A DNA stretch of 64,000 nt from Breviolum minutum Mf 1.05b.01 (GCA_000507305.1 DF239042.1:223327-287326), one strand, 5' to 3'; positions 54,060-63,750 are shown, counted from the stretch's first letter. The notes: generated by a model from the sequence alone, not told the origin. Translations and numbers: made by a program.

Positions 54060-54600
54060 TTTGTTTCCTATTGCCAGGAAGTCATTTGTTTGGTGAGAAA
54101 GGAAGGACTTGATTTTTTTTCTAGATATGTTGAAGTAAGAGAGATGATGTTTATGTAGTACATACTACATAAGATATCTATGCGTATATATGTATACATA
54201 ATATCAACTATTTCAACTGTTTCAATTTTATCTTGCGTTGGTATCTATGTGTATATATATATAAATAATATCAACTATTTCAACTGCTTCAATCTTATTT
54301 TGAGTTGGATTTATTCATCCAAATGATATCTTTGAATTTGTGTTTTGTTCAGATCATCCAGAGACCTTACCTGTCATAGGCATGAATTCCGGTTGACGTT
54401 GAGATTTCCCAAATTCCACCTCAAAAAAGAGGGGTATATATATATATATAGCTTATACTGAGTCAGAATGTTTATATGATCTTATAGATTTTTTGTTCTA
54501 TGCATAGGAATGATTTTTCATTTGTACACTTCCTTCTATCAACAACCCGGCAAAAAGCACATGTGTTTACCCTCTCTGAGATTAACATAGCCCCTACAAA
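54060..54600. other. No supported gene
   Basis: AT-rich, including a TATATCAACTATTTCAACTG repeat at about 54200-54300 and a short TA tract near 54435. Confidence 0.45.
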
Positions 54601-54720
54601 TGATGGTTTCAAAGGAGGGTACCTGGAGCTCACACCTCACGAATCTCTGTGCAACAGACCGTGCCTGGCTTGATTTTCAAACATTCGGGTTCTGCCCTTC
54701 AAAACCACCTGGACCTTCAC

Positions 54721-54777
54721 CTGTGGGCCGGTTCACGTTGAGACGACGATTCCGGAATTCCCTTGTCTTGGCTCCAG
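54721..54777 (-). CDS. 57-bp exon candidate
   Basis: Acceptor ATATACCGTAG and donor CCCACAG|GTGAAG; frame GAKTREFRNRRLNVNRPT (phase 2 in, 1 out), GC3-rich and basic. Confidence 0.5.
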
Positions 54778-54779
54778 CT

Positions 54780-54970
54780 ACGGTATATGTGGGTATATAC
54801 AAAAATGTATACACATCATGTCTGTATATGTATGAGCGATATATCATGTATGTGTATATATATACACATACATACGCATCATGTATTTGCGTACTATGTA
54901 TTCACTTATCTACTTATCTATCATTTATATACGTGTACCGTGTATATATACATGTATATTTATAGGTATA
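54780..54970. repeat. TA/TATG/CATA microsatellite region
   Basis: About 190 bp of irregular TATATG, CATACA and TATC units. Confidence 0.8.
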
Positions 54971-54979
54971 TTGTAAGAA

Positions 54980-55071
54980 CTAGTTGGTGGAAACCCTACA
55001 GGTCTGAAAAATATGAGTACTCTTCCCTAAACCCAGAAAACGAATATTCAATCCACCACCCCAATGTCTAG
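54980..55071. mobile_element. MITE family A, copy 16 (diverged)
   Basis: CTAGTTGGTGGAAACCC left, CCACCACCCCAATGTCTAG right. Confidence 0.65.
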
Positions 55072-55078
55072 GTACGTA

Positions 55079-55199
55079 AACCCTGGAAGTCCAAAGACCA
55101 TTTTTTGAATGGTATTTCAGTAGGGATTTATAATCCAGGATTGCAGGGGAATATACTTTTAATGGTCTATACTTTTAATGGTCTTTAACTTCCAGGGTA
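55079..55199. mobile_element. MITE family J, copy 4
   Basis: ACCCTGGAAGTCCAAAGACC left, GGTCTTTAACTTCCAGGGT right; contains a direct duplication of ATACTTTTAATGGTCT. Confidence 0.85.
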
Positions 55200-55486
55200 A
55201 ATATAAATGTCATGTTATACAACAAAAAAACATGACCATGAGCGCCTTGAAAGCATTTAGATTCACATCATAGAAACATCTCTTCTAATGCTTTAATTAC
55301 CCTATGATTGACTAAAGATGTTCATGGATTAGATTCCCTTCGGAAATGACTCACGAAATAAATCATGTTGTAATCTGTGAATCAGTCATCACAACATGGT
55401 GTGAATCAAGGATTCATCTAGCATGGTCTTTTTTAATCAACGCCTGTTGCCGAGGATTCTCGACCCACTTTTCAATCTGAGCTAAC

Positions 55487-55760
55487 CTTGCCAGGTCCGT
55501 GCAAAGCCGAGTCGGCGTGGTGCGCTGTTGGTAACGTTGACATGCCAAAAATTGTCAAAAATGCAATGAACAACTCTACAGCATCGTTGATGTCTTCTTT
55601 TTTTTCGAATTGTTTAACCATACATACCTTGTTTGCTTCCACCTCCTCTACAAAGATTTCGATTTGATGCCACCACAGAAATCTAAATTCAAACACTATT
55701 ACGCAAGCTGGCAGGAGCGCGATTCGTTCGAAAAGAAACAACGAGGTGATGAAGTGATGT
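55487..55760 (-). CDS. Membrane-protein-like coding region with a GTATGT donor
   Basis: Minus frame FERIALLPACVIVFEFRFLW then WHQIEIFVEEVEANK ends at AACAAG|GTATGT (55628). A second block ends at GGCAAG|GTTAGC (55487), reading VELFIAFLTIFGMSTLPTAH or, in another frame, FDNFWHVNVTNSAPRRLGFA. The first block's aromatic, hydrophobic then acidic pattern suggests a membrane-proximal segment. The plus strand is open as well. Confidence 0.45.
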
Positions 55761-56318
55761 GCACCGTTCTTCTAAATTTGAAACATCCAACAACGAGTCA
55801 GGCGTCCAATCCATGTTTGGAGCAGCTCATTGAACATGAAACAGGTTCCCCCCCCCCGTTTCCCACTCCAACATCGGAGGCAAGCAAGGCAGCATCCCAG
55901 ATCCCTGAGCCCAAAAACACCCCCAAATTTCGTTGAATGACCCAAAATTTCGACCTCCAAAATCCCCTGAAATTGAACTGAAGAAAAACAAAAAAACATC
56001 TATGAGGTAAAACTCTCCTTCGCAACTGGAAACGGGAGGTTCTATTTTTGTTTTTTTCGCGAGGGCATTCAGGTAGATCGCCTTGTGTAGAGGTCATGAT
56101 CGCCAATGGTGTAGGAGATCTTCACCTAGACAAGTGAGATGAGGTTTGTGAATTTTTTGTCAATGTTTCACCCTTCCTCCCACAATCATGGTTCAGTGAA
56201 ACATGGGGCCCTCCAATAGGATCGTTACCGAACTCAAATATCCCACCATTTTCAACTGAACCATGATTATGGGAGAAAGAGTAAAAAATCAAGCAAAGAG
56301 TCATCAAAAAAGTTTGAA

Positions 56319-56432
56319 CTAGTTGGTGGGTTGTTCCCCAATCGATTTTTAAAAATATGCTCATCAAAAATTGGGAATGATTTCCCCAAGTTTCAGGGTA
56401 AAAACTAAGTAATGTTCTATTCCCACCAGCCA
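56319..56432. mobile_element. MITE family A, copy 17 (diverged)
   Basis: CTAGTTGGTGGGTTG left, TTCTATTCCCACCAGCCA right, core AAAATTGGGAATGATTTCCC. Confidence 0.6.
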
Positions 56433-56516
56433 GTGACGTTGCAATGAATTTTCAGGATCGCTTTGGGATGGACTGAAGAGAAAGGCGCAAAAAAAAATCA
56501 TGCAAAGGATGTTGAG

Positions 56517-56614
56517 ATACCTCCAGGAAACTAACATATCCCCTCCCGGCTGGCACTTTCAAAGATGATTTTCCTTTTCCCATTTGGTGGGATATGTTAG
56601 TTTGATGTTGAGGT
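56517..56614. mobile_element. Palindromic element with TACCTCC ends
   Basis: TACCTCCAGGAAACTAACAT and ATCCC left, GGGATATGTTAGTTTGATGT and TGAGGTA right; TA tips. Confidence 0.8.
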
Positions 56615-56685
56615 AAGATTGCTGCCTGCCTCTTTCATCTTTGGCTGCTTGTTCTTTGACATCTCCTGTACCAGGGGAAACTCAC

Positions 56686-56983
56686 CGTCGTGCACATCTG
56701 CACAGGGATCATTTGCTGGATGGAATGTTACCAACATTGAAAACCCTGAAAAAATCTTCACCAAAGAGAGAAGATGACAACTGTTCAGTGAGAAAAAGTC
56801 CTCAATCACCCAATTTGACATGTCATCTTTTTCGGATTTTTCGCTGACGGATTTTCCTTCTTCTTCTTGTTTTCCTGGTAGACATACTTCCCAACACCTC
56901 GGATTCTTGACACGGCCAACCGGTTTCACCGGTTTCACCCTTGTTTTCCAAACGGTTGGCTTGCCAACCCAATCAACAAGTGT
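56686..56983 (-). CDS. Two well-bounded exons of an unrecognised gene
   Basis: 56888-56983 (acceptor GGTTTTTTAAAG, donor TGGGAA|GTATGT) is exactly 32 codons: TLVDWVGKPTVWKTRVKPVK PVGRVKNPRCWE. 56686-56745 (acceptor GATTTTTTCAG, donor GACG|GTGAGT) reads FSMLVTFHPANDPCADVHD. The intervening 142 nt may hold another exon, since the phases (0 out, 2 in) do not match directly. Function unknown. Confidence 0.65.
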
Positions 56984-56999
56984 CTTTAAAAAACCAAGG

Positions 57000-57720
57000 A
57001 AAAGAAACACCGAAACACCCAGAGAAACAGCAGCAAAAAAGGTGAGAGAAGTATTGAAAATTGGTGTAAGGAAAAAGTTTGCTGCTATGTGGGATGTTTC
57101 TCCCTCCCCAGAATGTCACTGGAGAGCTTGTGGCTAGTGAAGGTTAAGTTTATTTATTCAAGTTTGAGATTTCCCTTCCCTGCCGTATAAAAAGGTCAAG
57201 CCAACAATCCTCACATTCACCGACCGGTCACTGGAAGACTTCCTTTTGGCTGCTTTTGCAAGCCTACTTGGATGTCCCAGGAACTTAGTAAAAGGTTTGT
57301 AAGTGGGTTACAACCCCATTTATAAGCAGGTTATAACCCATGTAATTACAGTACGGAAGTCCACCGGAGTGCAGTTTTCCAAGCTGCCAGCCTCTTTAAT
57401 TACTACCCATTCACTAACTTCCTGGGACACACCCGCATAAACCCAGGCACTTGCTATCTTCACCAGTGGCGGATCTTGGTCCTGCCAGATGCTTCAACCC
57501 ATCCGACACCACAACAAATGCTGTATCTGAAAATTCCTGGCATCTCAGTTTTCTGCGAAAGATTCGGAACCTGCAAATCTTTAAGATAATATCATTGTCT
57601 CAGTCTCACTGCAGTTCCTGATGAACTTGTATGATACAATTTCTTTTCACGACTTCCAACATGGACATATTTCACCTACCTCACACCTCAAGTCTTTTAT
57701 AAAACCACTATGCTTCACAA
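57000..57720. other. Mostly repeat, no supported exon
   Basis: Contains family C copy 3; the rest shows only short open frames. Confidence 0.4.
57265..57432. mobile_element. MITE family C, copy 3, with internal insertion
   Basis: TACTTGGATGTCCCAGGAAC left, CACTAACTTCCTGGGACA right. About 60 bp of unrelated DNA follows TATAACCCATGTAATTACAG. Confidence 0.8.
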
Positions 57721-57726
57721 AGAGCT

Positions 57727-57889
57727 TCATTCCGCCCTAAGCATGACAAAACTTCGGCCAAGAGTTCTGATGCGCTTCAGAGCATACCCGTGCATCTTAG
57801 AGTTCTCGGTTTTCACGGTCGAGTTTATAAAACTTTCAAAACATATGTTGAGCCACTTGGTACTTGTACGACCCATTCGTACAAAACAT
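57727..57889 (-). CDS. Terminal exon of an unrecognised gene
   Basis: The acceptor TTTATTTTCTAG opens a frame (phase 1 in) CFVRMGRTSTKWLNICFESF, INSTVKTENSKMHGYALKRI, RTLGRSFVMLRAE and TGA at 57727. Basic C-terminus. The plus strand has an 87-codon open frame here that I judge less likely. Probably the 3' end of the gene at 58.1 kb. Confidence 0.6.
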
Positions 57890-58072
57890 CTAGAAAATAA
57901 ACATCAGGTCATCAAAAAACACATCATGGAACAGAAACGTTGGGTCCGGCTAAAACACTGGGATGGTGAATAGGGTTCCATTCATAAATGATTTTTTCCT
58001 GCTGTGCACTTTGGCATCCAATTCGCTTGCGCTCAAGTCTGTACGATTTCGTGTCTTTGAAAGAACTCTCAC

Positions 58073-58850
58073 TTTGTTTTCATCTTGATATACACCAACT
58101 CCGCATAGGCATTGACATCTTGTTCCTTCATTAACTTTCTGAGCAGACCCAACGGGATCCTCTTCCACCACTCAATCCATTCATCTTTTCATTTGCATTA
58201 TGCCTTGCTCAATGAGAAGCATTTGATAGGTAATCCTTGCTCTCCTTGTTGTACGTAAAGTAATGAAGGAAGATCTCGCCGGAGTTCTTTGCAAATTTCT
58301 GGCACTTTCAATGCCATCCCCTTCTTCTGGACCAAAAGCAAGGTCACGAAAGTTGGTCTCTTCAGAGTTTTCACACTTTTGGGTCACTTTCCATGCCTCG
58401 TTGCATTTCTTAACGAAAGTGGTCATGAATTTCTGTGGACATTGCTGCTCGAGCTTGCCAAAGTTGCAGGTGTCATCTTGGGAGCTCACCTGCATCACTG
58501 AAGTGGCCTCCTTCGGAATTTTACTGGCGCTAAAATACCCAAGACGTAGGAACTCCTCACAAACCTTCTGATGTTTCAGCAAAAAAAACATGCTTACCCT
58601 GTCTCCTTCACGGGGCGTAAATTCAGCTTTCTCTTGCTTGCCAAAGGGATTCAACAATTTGCTGACGAACCTCCGGGCTTTGGATTTCTTGGGAAACTGA
58701 AACTTGATGCCCTCTCTTGTCCACACCAAGGAGGAATTCTGACCAACGAGGACCTTTCCAACATCAGCTCCATCTTCTTCTATCATTTTGCTGAGTGGCT
58801 GGAGGTACTCCTCGCCAAGGTGCTTGTGCTCAAGCAAAAAGTCTATGCTC
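58073..58850 (-). CDS. Unrecognised gene with paralogous FLLxH segments and a frameshift
   Basis: The minus frame from 58850 reads VSIDFLLEHKHLGEEYLQPL SKMI, then SKARRFVSKLLNPFGKQEKA, then VSMFFLLKHQKVCEEFLRLG (a diverged repeat of the first segment), then KFMTTFVKKCNEAWKVTQKC and RITYQMLLIEQGIMQMK. At the A-run 58186-58189 the frame must shift by one base to continue EWIEWWKRIPLGLLRKLMKE QDVNAYAELVYIKMKTK, ending at AACAAA|GTGAGA (58073). Both FLLxH segments begin GTRAGCAT and end AG, so they could instead be 30-nt introns. Function unknown. Confidence 0.6.
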
Positions 58851-59290
58851 ACCTTTTCTAAACACATACAAAATGACCTAGAGGAAGAAGGTAGGACCGA
58901 TGTGGGCAAGGTCCTCATTGGACAAAACTCCCCAATGAGGACCTTGCCAACATCAGCTCCACCTTCTTCTATACTCCTCGCCAAGGTGCTTGTGCTCAAG
59001 CAAAAAGTCTATGCTCACCTTCTCTCAACACCTACAAAATGACCTAGAGGAAGAAGGTAGGACCGATGTGGGCAAGGTCCTCATTGCCAACATCAGCTCC
59101 ACCTTCTGCTATCATTTTGCTGAGTGGCTGGAGGTACTCCTCGCCAAGGTGCTTGTGCTCAAGCAAAAAGTCTATGCTCACCTTCTTTAAACACCTACAA
59201 AATGACCTAGAGGAAGAAGGTAGGACCGATGTGGGCAAGGTCCTCATTGGACAAAACTCCCCAATGAGGACCTTGCCCACATCGGTCGTT
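58770..59290. repeat. Three tandem copies of a 163-165-bp unit with embedded hairpins
   Basis: GTGCTTGTGCTCAAGCAAAA recurs at about 58819, 58986 and 59149; each copy carries CAAAATGACCTAGAGGAAGA. Two perfect inverted repeats (CAAGGTCCTCATTGG and its complement, 58907-58953 and 59235-59281) can fold into hairpins. Each unit holds one FLLEHKHLGEEYLQPLSKMI coding segment on the minus strand plus flanking sequence. Confidence 0.85.
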
Positions 59291-59480
59291 TGTTGGCCAA
59301 GGACAGAGTTACAAATCAGCTCCCGGGACGAATTTTTCAACACGTTTTCAAAGGAGAAAGTCGAGTGTTGTGCTGAGATGAGCGCCACAACATCCTCTTG
59401 CACAGATCTTCATTCACATAGTTTTCAGCTCCAAATTGTGCACATGTTTTTCCCCACAAAGTTTCCGTTTCAATCATGGA
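59290..59480 (-). CDS. Coding fragments with a second frame switch
   Basis: Minus frame SMIETETLWGKTCAQFGAEN YVNEDLCK (59400-59480) passes into QEDVVALISAQHSTFSFENV LKNSSRELICNSVLGQ in another frame at about 59403. Both are protein-like. Either a 1-bp frameshift or a very short unseen intron separates them. Confidence 0.4.
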
Positions 59481-59499
59481 TGCTTGTTGCGGGGGGCCT

Positions 59500-60710
59500 G
59501 CAACATTCTTCACTAGAAAGGCCAGCAGCACCACGGAGTCCCCTACGGCCATGCTGTTGTTCGTGCAACAGCGTGGCGGTAGGGAACATTGCGAAAGCTT
59601 TGGGCAAACTTTCGAGGCCAGAGCTGAGATATGCTGATGCTGCATCAGCGGCTTGAACCCAAAATGAATATAATTTATGATGATTTACCCACTGCATCCC
59701 AGGGCTTGGGCATTTTTCCAACAGAAACATCCCATTTTGAAGCCACGGTAGCTTTGGCGGGCTCAGCATTGGCGGGATCAGCACCCAGAGCCTCGTTGAT
59801 GAGGATCACATCCACTCCCTTGTCTCGCGCCATGTCCAGTGCTGCCCGAAATGACATGATCTCGTTGGTTTCCTGGCGGGTTTCCGATGCGAAGTTAGGA
59901 GAATCCCTGAAAATGACATTCTCTGTCTCAGAATTATATATATATATAATTGATGAATACTCTTCAACAAATCATCATTTCATGATTCAGTTCTAAAAAA
60001 ATGGGATGAAAATGGAAGAGAAGTTGAGTTTCTGACAAAATATCTTCTATTTCAATTCGCTGGAAAAAAGAGTTCCATCACCATAGAAAGAAACGAAAAA
60101 ACGACAATTGGCCACTGCAACTCCACTCCACTCTACCCTGTCCTCGATCTGACCTCGATCGCCACCAGCAATCCCAACCACCCGCACTTCATTGGCACGG
60201 ATTTCCTCATTCACCTTGTACTCTTTTTTTTCAGGCCTGTTCCAAAAGCTGGCTAAGACACACAATTGCCCATGGGTGCTGCCAAACGGCCATCAGTTAT
60301 ACCAATAAAAGTCGCCATGCACACGAGGGGCGTTTGGAGTTTTCTAGAAATCCATCTTACTATTAGTGCACTTCAATATCAAAATTCAAAAGGTTGTTAT
60401 ATTAAGCCATGATAGGTTGAACACTGGAACATTGAAAATGGGATGAGTCTCAGCAAAACGAGATTCGTGTTGAACCTACTTCGAAACAACCAACGTTGCG
60501 TGTTTCGATAAAACAACAAATGACATTCGGAAATACATGGAATGCTACTGACACCCAGGATGCTAGTGGCAAGCTCAAAAAGGTGATGCTGCTGGTCAGG
60601 ACGCTGGGAGGTGGATGACTCTGAGTTACAAGTGACCGAAACGCTGGCTCCTTCCATCTAGCGAAGCATGCCGACGCACCAGAGGTCTTGTAGCTTGCAA
60701 GTCTCTGCAT
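59500..60710 (-). CDS. Translation initiation factor IF-3 N-domain-like protein (gene model)
   Basis: Exon 1, 60555-60710, has ATG and an Arg/Ser/Ala-rich start (MQRLASYKTSGASACFARWK) resembling an organelle transit peptide. Exon 2, 60138-60236, reads PEKKEYKVNEEIRANEVRVV GIAGGDRG. Exon 3, 59689-59906, reads ETRQETNEIMSFRAALDMAR DKGVDVILINEALGADP. A fourth exon from 59651 (ADAASAYLSSGLESLPKAFA) joins in phase. NeeIra.eVR..g..G followed by mSfr.AL.mA...gVDvIlIn is the order of the IF-3 N-terminal domain, which binds the small ribosomal subunit in bacteria and organelles. The IF-3 C-terminal domain was not found. Two joins need AGG-type overlaps at the boundaries. Confidence 0.65.
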
Positions 60711-60863
60711 GCTACAAAGCTCGTACCTCAGCAGATTTGTGATTTCATGTTTTTTCCTCAAGGGACATAGTTGCAGCTCACTTTTGGCGACAAAAAATGC
60801 CTACTGGTGTAGGAAAAATGCTGGTGGGAACCACCTCCGAACCAGATTTTCCTTGCTCCAAAG

Positions 60864-62353
60864 CTAGCTCGGTTGTAAAGCTCCAAAGCCAACCCACCGA
60901 AAAGCTAAGGATCTCCACGCTTTTCGGCCACCAACCACAGCGCCAGGCCGAAAAGGCAAAGGGTCCCAAGGCCCGACCTGAAAAACATCTTGAGAGTGAG
61001 GTGTTTCAAAAACGACCGGTCCACGTTGGTAGCAACAAACAACCAACAAACAACCAACAACAAACAACCAACCACAAACGGCACTTTGTGGAACTCACCA
61101 ATGTCAGCTTTACGTTGTTTACCTGCAAATAGGTCAATTGTTCCTTCACATGCACCATTTTGGTCATTGGATGTAGCGGGGGGTGGTATCCTTCACCCAG
61201 CCTCTGCCGCATTGCTCCCGGTTGCCAATACCGTGCCCTCAGAATTTTCCCTGATGGTTCCAAAGTGTAGCATATCACCTTATCATGTTAGGGATATGGT
61301 AATCCTTATATGTTTTGTATTTCCTTATAGGAAATTGTTCACCTTCAAGCTAGGGATACAAAACATGATGGAAATCTCTGCGACACTTTGATCCATGACC
61401 CGGTCTGCAGGAGCTGCATCCTTGTGTCTTGGAATCTACCAGTTTGAAGGACATCTTTTTACAGCTTCAATTGGTCCAAATGTTGGATTTCTATGCCTTT
61501 GAGCAGCTGCAGGGAATCTGATATCAGTCACTTGACTCAACTTCCAACCGAAAACAACCTGGTGGGGGATGAGTGATGAGATCTGCCGCCCACAAATTCG
61601 GGGCCCCGAGAAATTTCAAAGCTTTGACGTCCCAAACTGCCCTTTTCAAAGCGACCAAATTGTGATCATCCTCGATTTTTGAAAGTTGAAGACACCCTCC
61701 ACTGCCCTCCACTTCTGTTTGTCAACCTGGCAACTGAGACCTTTTGGGTTGGAATCATGGAACCTTGGGAACCCAAATTTTGGCCTGCAGAATGTTGAAA
61801 AAGCAGAATGAACAAAATCTATTGCTGCCAACAAATGCTATTCAACGCAAAGTGGGTATACGGATGTATATGTTTCAACCTGTCAGCAGTAAAATGCTAC
61901 AAAAATGTTCACTTAAAAACTATACTACTTCATGTCCTAACTTCCCTTCTTAAAATCAACAAGTCTTACCGTTCTCCTGTGGTCTTTTTTCCGCCAAAGC
62001 GATCTGGTTGAGGCCGCTCTACAAAATTCATAGCCGTCTCTTTGCACCGTTCGCCAGAGATTCAAAGAGGCCATAGAAAGATTGGCCACGTTGTGAACAA
62101 AGAAGTCACACAAACAAGAAAAAATCAAGAAAACACAACTGATTTCATTGAAGTTGACAAAAATGTTCTTCATATCAAGGGCCGTTAAAAACGGAAAGAT
62201 TTTTGCGATTGGTGATTTTCGTGATTTCAACCATCTACCTCTGGGCATGGTGCCCTCAATGACATCTAGCACCTCAAAACAAGACTTCCAGACCAAATGA
62301 TCAACGGCAACAAAACCCTTACATGACATTCTATGAAATGCGGATTGATTCAT
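60864..62353 (-). CDS. Unrecognised multi-exon gene, 3' end well defined
   Basis: The last three exons join in phase: 61559-61670 (donor CCACCAG|GTTGTT) DDHNLVALKRAVWDVKALKF LGAPNLWAADLITHPPP; 61123-61250 (GT/AG) KILRARYWQPGAMRQRLGEG YHPPLHPMTKMVHVKEQLTY LQ; 60864-60977 VGPWDPLPFRPGAVVGGRKA WRSLAFRWVGFGALQPS, stop TAG. Upstream coding pieces are 61970-62090 (RDGYEFCRAASTRSLWRKKD HRRT, donor GTAAGA) and 62239-62353, with an ATG (MNQSAFHRMSCKGFVAVDHL, donor GTAGAT). The link between these and the last three exons is not proven. The Trp/Arg/Pro-rich, basic C-terminus would suit an organelle ribosomal or respiratory protein, but I recognise no family. Confidence 0.65.
61024..61070. repeat. (CAAACAAC)n short tandem repeat
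   Basis: Several ACAAACAACCA units in the intron between 60977 and 61123. Confidence 0.75.
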
Positions 62354-62453
62354 CAGGATCCTGATATTTATCTTATTTATATTCCCTTTAGAAGTGGGGA
62401 GGATTTTACCTCCTAATAATCGCTATATAACTGTAATATTATCAACCAAATAC

Positions 62454-63613
62454 TTTTAAGTGGCTTGTCACGAAATACACGTTTTGCATGTCTGCACCAT
62501 CTACTAGGCCTATGGTCTTGATTCCATGTCTGTCCGAAATCTGAGTAGCCAGCCTTTGGCTTCCTCACTCGGAGTACAGTAGCAAGCCTGTTTTTTAGAG
62601 TCACATAGGCCTGCTGTATAATAGATGAATCATGATGAGAAACACCCCACGGTATTTCGCTTCAGCAACATGAACGTGTTACAGCGTTATTCCAAACATC
62701 TTCACGTGCCTGCAATGAGGATGACAACAATGGCCAAGAACTCCAAGAAACCCATCCCAATCAACGTGTACCTCATTTTCTGTCGTCCCGGTTTCAACAT
62801 TCCAAAGGTGCAACGAAGTCAAGTTCAGACATGTCTCATGCTGCCATACTGCTCCAGTGATAGGAATCTTCAATATGGGCATTTACCGGCGCCTAATATG
62901 TTGGTGTCCATTTCTTACAGTGGAACGAAAAAGGAACTTTGACCCTCATACCCAAACAATCTATCTATACTCACTGTTACATTTTGTCATACAAATCAAC
63001 AAACTGTAAGTAGATTATTACCAGCCCGATATACACCCGGGAAAATTGACATGGCATCCAAAAATGATTTCCTTTTCAACGGGTGATTTTTAGGTTCCAG
63101 ACGTTAATTTTCAGGGTGTATATATATAATTACACACATCTATCATACATGAATGTTATTGGGATATGACAAGCTTCCAACTGCACAGATTTCTTGTCCT
63201 CGGGACCACACGTGAACAGGTCTTCCTTCATGGATGGATTGCGTGCCATGCCAACGACCAAGGCTGCAAAGAGCTGACCGATGCCCTGAAAGGCTGCGAC
63301 GAAAAACGGTGGGTTTGATTTTTCCTCTCACAAAAACCTGGGGTTTTCATGTTGTCTGACTTTTTTTCAATGAATCAGATTGAGATATACATATTTGAGT
63401 ATGAACACTCCTTCATTTTGAACAGACTACCAACCCACAATTTGTGTTTTCTCCACTCAAGACCCTGTTTGTGTTGAAACCGCGGTGGTGCACCTGGGCA
63501 CAACCTCCCACAGCCACCATTGCAATGGCGCAGCCCAGCACAGAGACACCAGCATTACGCTTCGAGAGTGGTGCACCTGCACCGTCTCCCCCGAGCGACC
63601 CCGAGCTGTTCAT
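62454..63613 (-). CDS. atp9: F1Fo ATP synthase subunit c (alveolate type), with a possible C-terminal extension
   Basis: Exons join in phase. 63494-63613 (ATG at 63613) reads MNSSGSLGGDGAGAPLSKRN then AGVSVLGCAIAMVAVGGCAQ. 63212-63285 (acceptor GCCTTTCAG, donor TTCAC|GTGTGG) reads GIGQLFAALVVGMARNPSMK EDLFT. 62706-62771 (AG|GTACAC in, GGCAC|GTGAAG out) reads YTLIGMGFLEFLAIVVILIA G. Two hydrophobic helices, the polar loop ARNPS and the proton-carrying Glu in GFLEFLA are diagnostic of the c-ring subunit of mitochondrial ATP synthase. Exon 62454-62587 (AG/GTATTT) also fits in phase and would add LATVLRVRKPKAGYSDFGQT plus about 24 basic residues, beyond the usual C-terminus. A transit-peptide exon probably lies beyond 63613. 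Confidence 0.8.
63029..63121. mobile_element. MITE family G, copy 3
   Basis: ACACCCGGGAAAATTGACAT left, ACGTTAATTTTCAGGGTGTA right. Lies in the intron between the last two core exons of the ATP synthase gene. Confidence 0.8.
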
Positions 63614-63629
63614 CCATACACAAAAAGCC

Positions 63630-63750
63630 ACGTTGATATGGGTGTTTCCGAAACTAGAGGTAACCCCAAAATGGATGGTTTATAATGGAAAACCCTATTA
63701 AAATGGGTGATTTGGGGGTACCACCATTTAAGGAAACATCCATATCAACG
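63630..63750. mobile_element. MITE family E, copy 4
   Basis: ACGTTGATATGGGTGTTTCC left, GGAAACATCCATATCAACG right: 19-bp near-perfect ends. Begins 17 bp upstream of the ATG at 63613 of the ATP synthase subunit c gene. Confidence 0.9.

Noticed and set aside
55610..55936. 108-codon plus frame at 55.6-55.9 kb
   Set aside because: It competes with a minus frame ending at a GTATGT donor and lies in a minus-strand block; kept only as a caveat.
59066..59656. 196-codon plus-strand open frame
   Set aside because: It is antisense to the tandem duplication and IF-3-like gene; the minus strand has the domain match, phases and splice sites.
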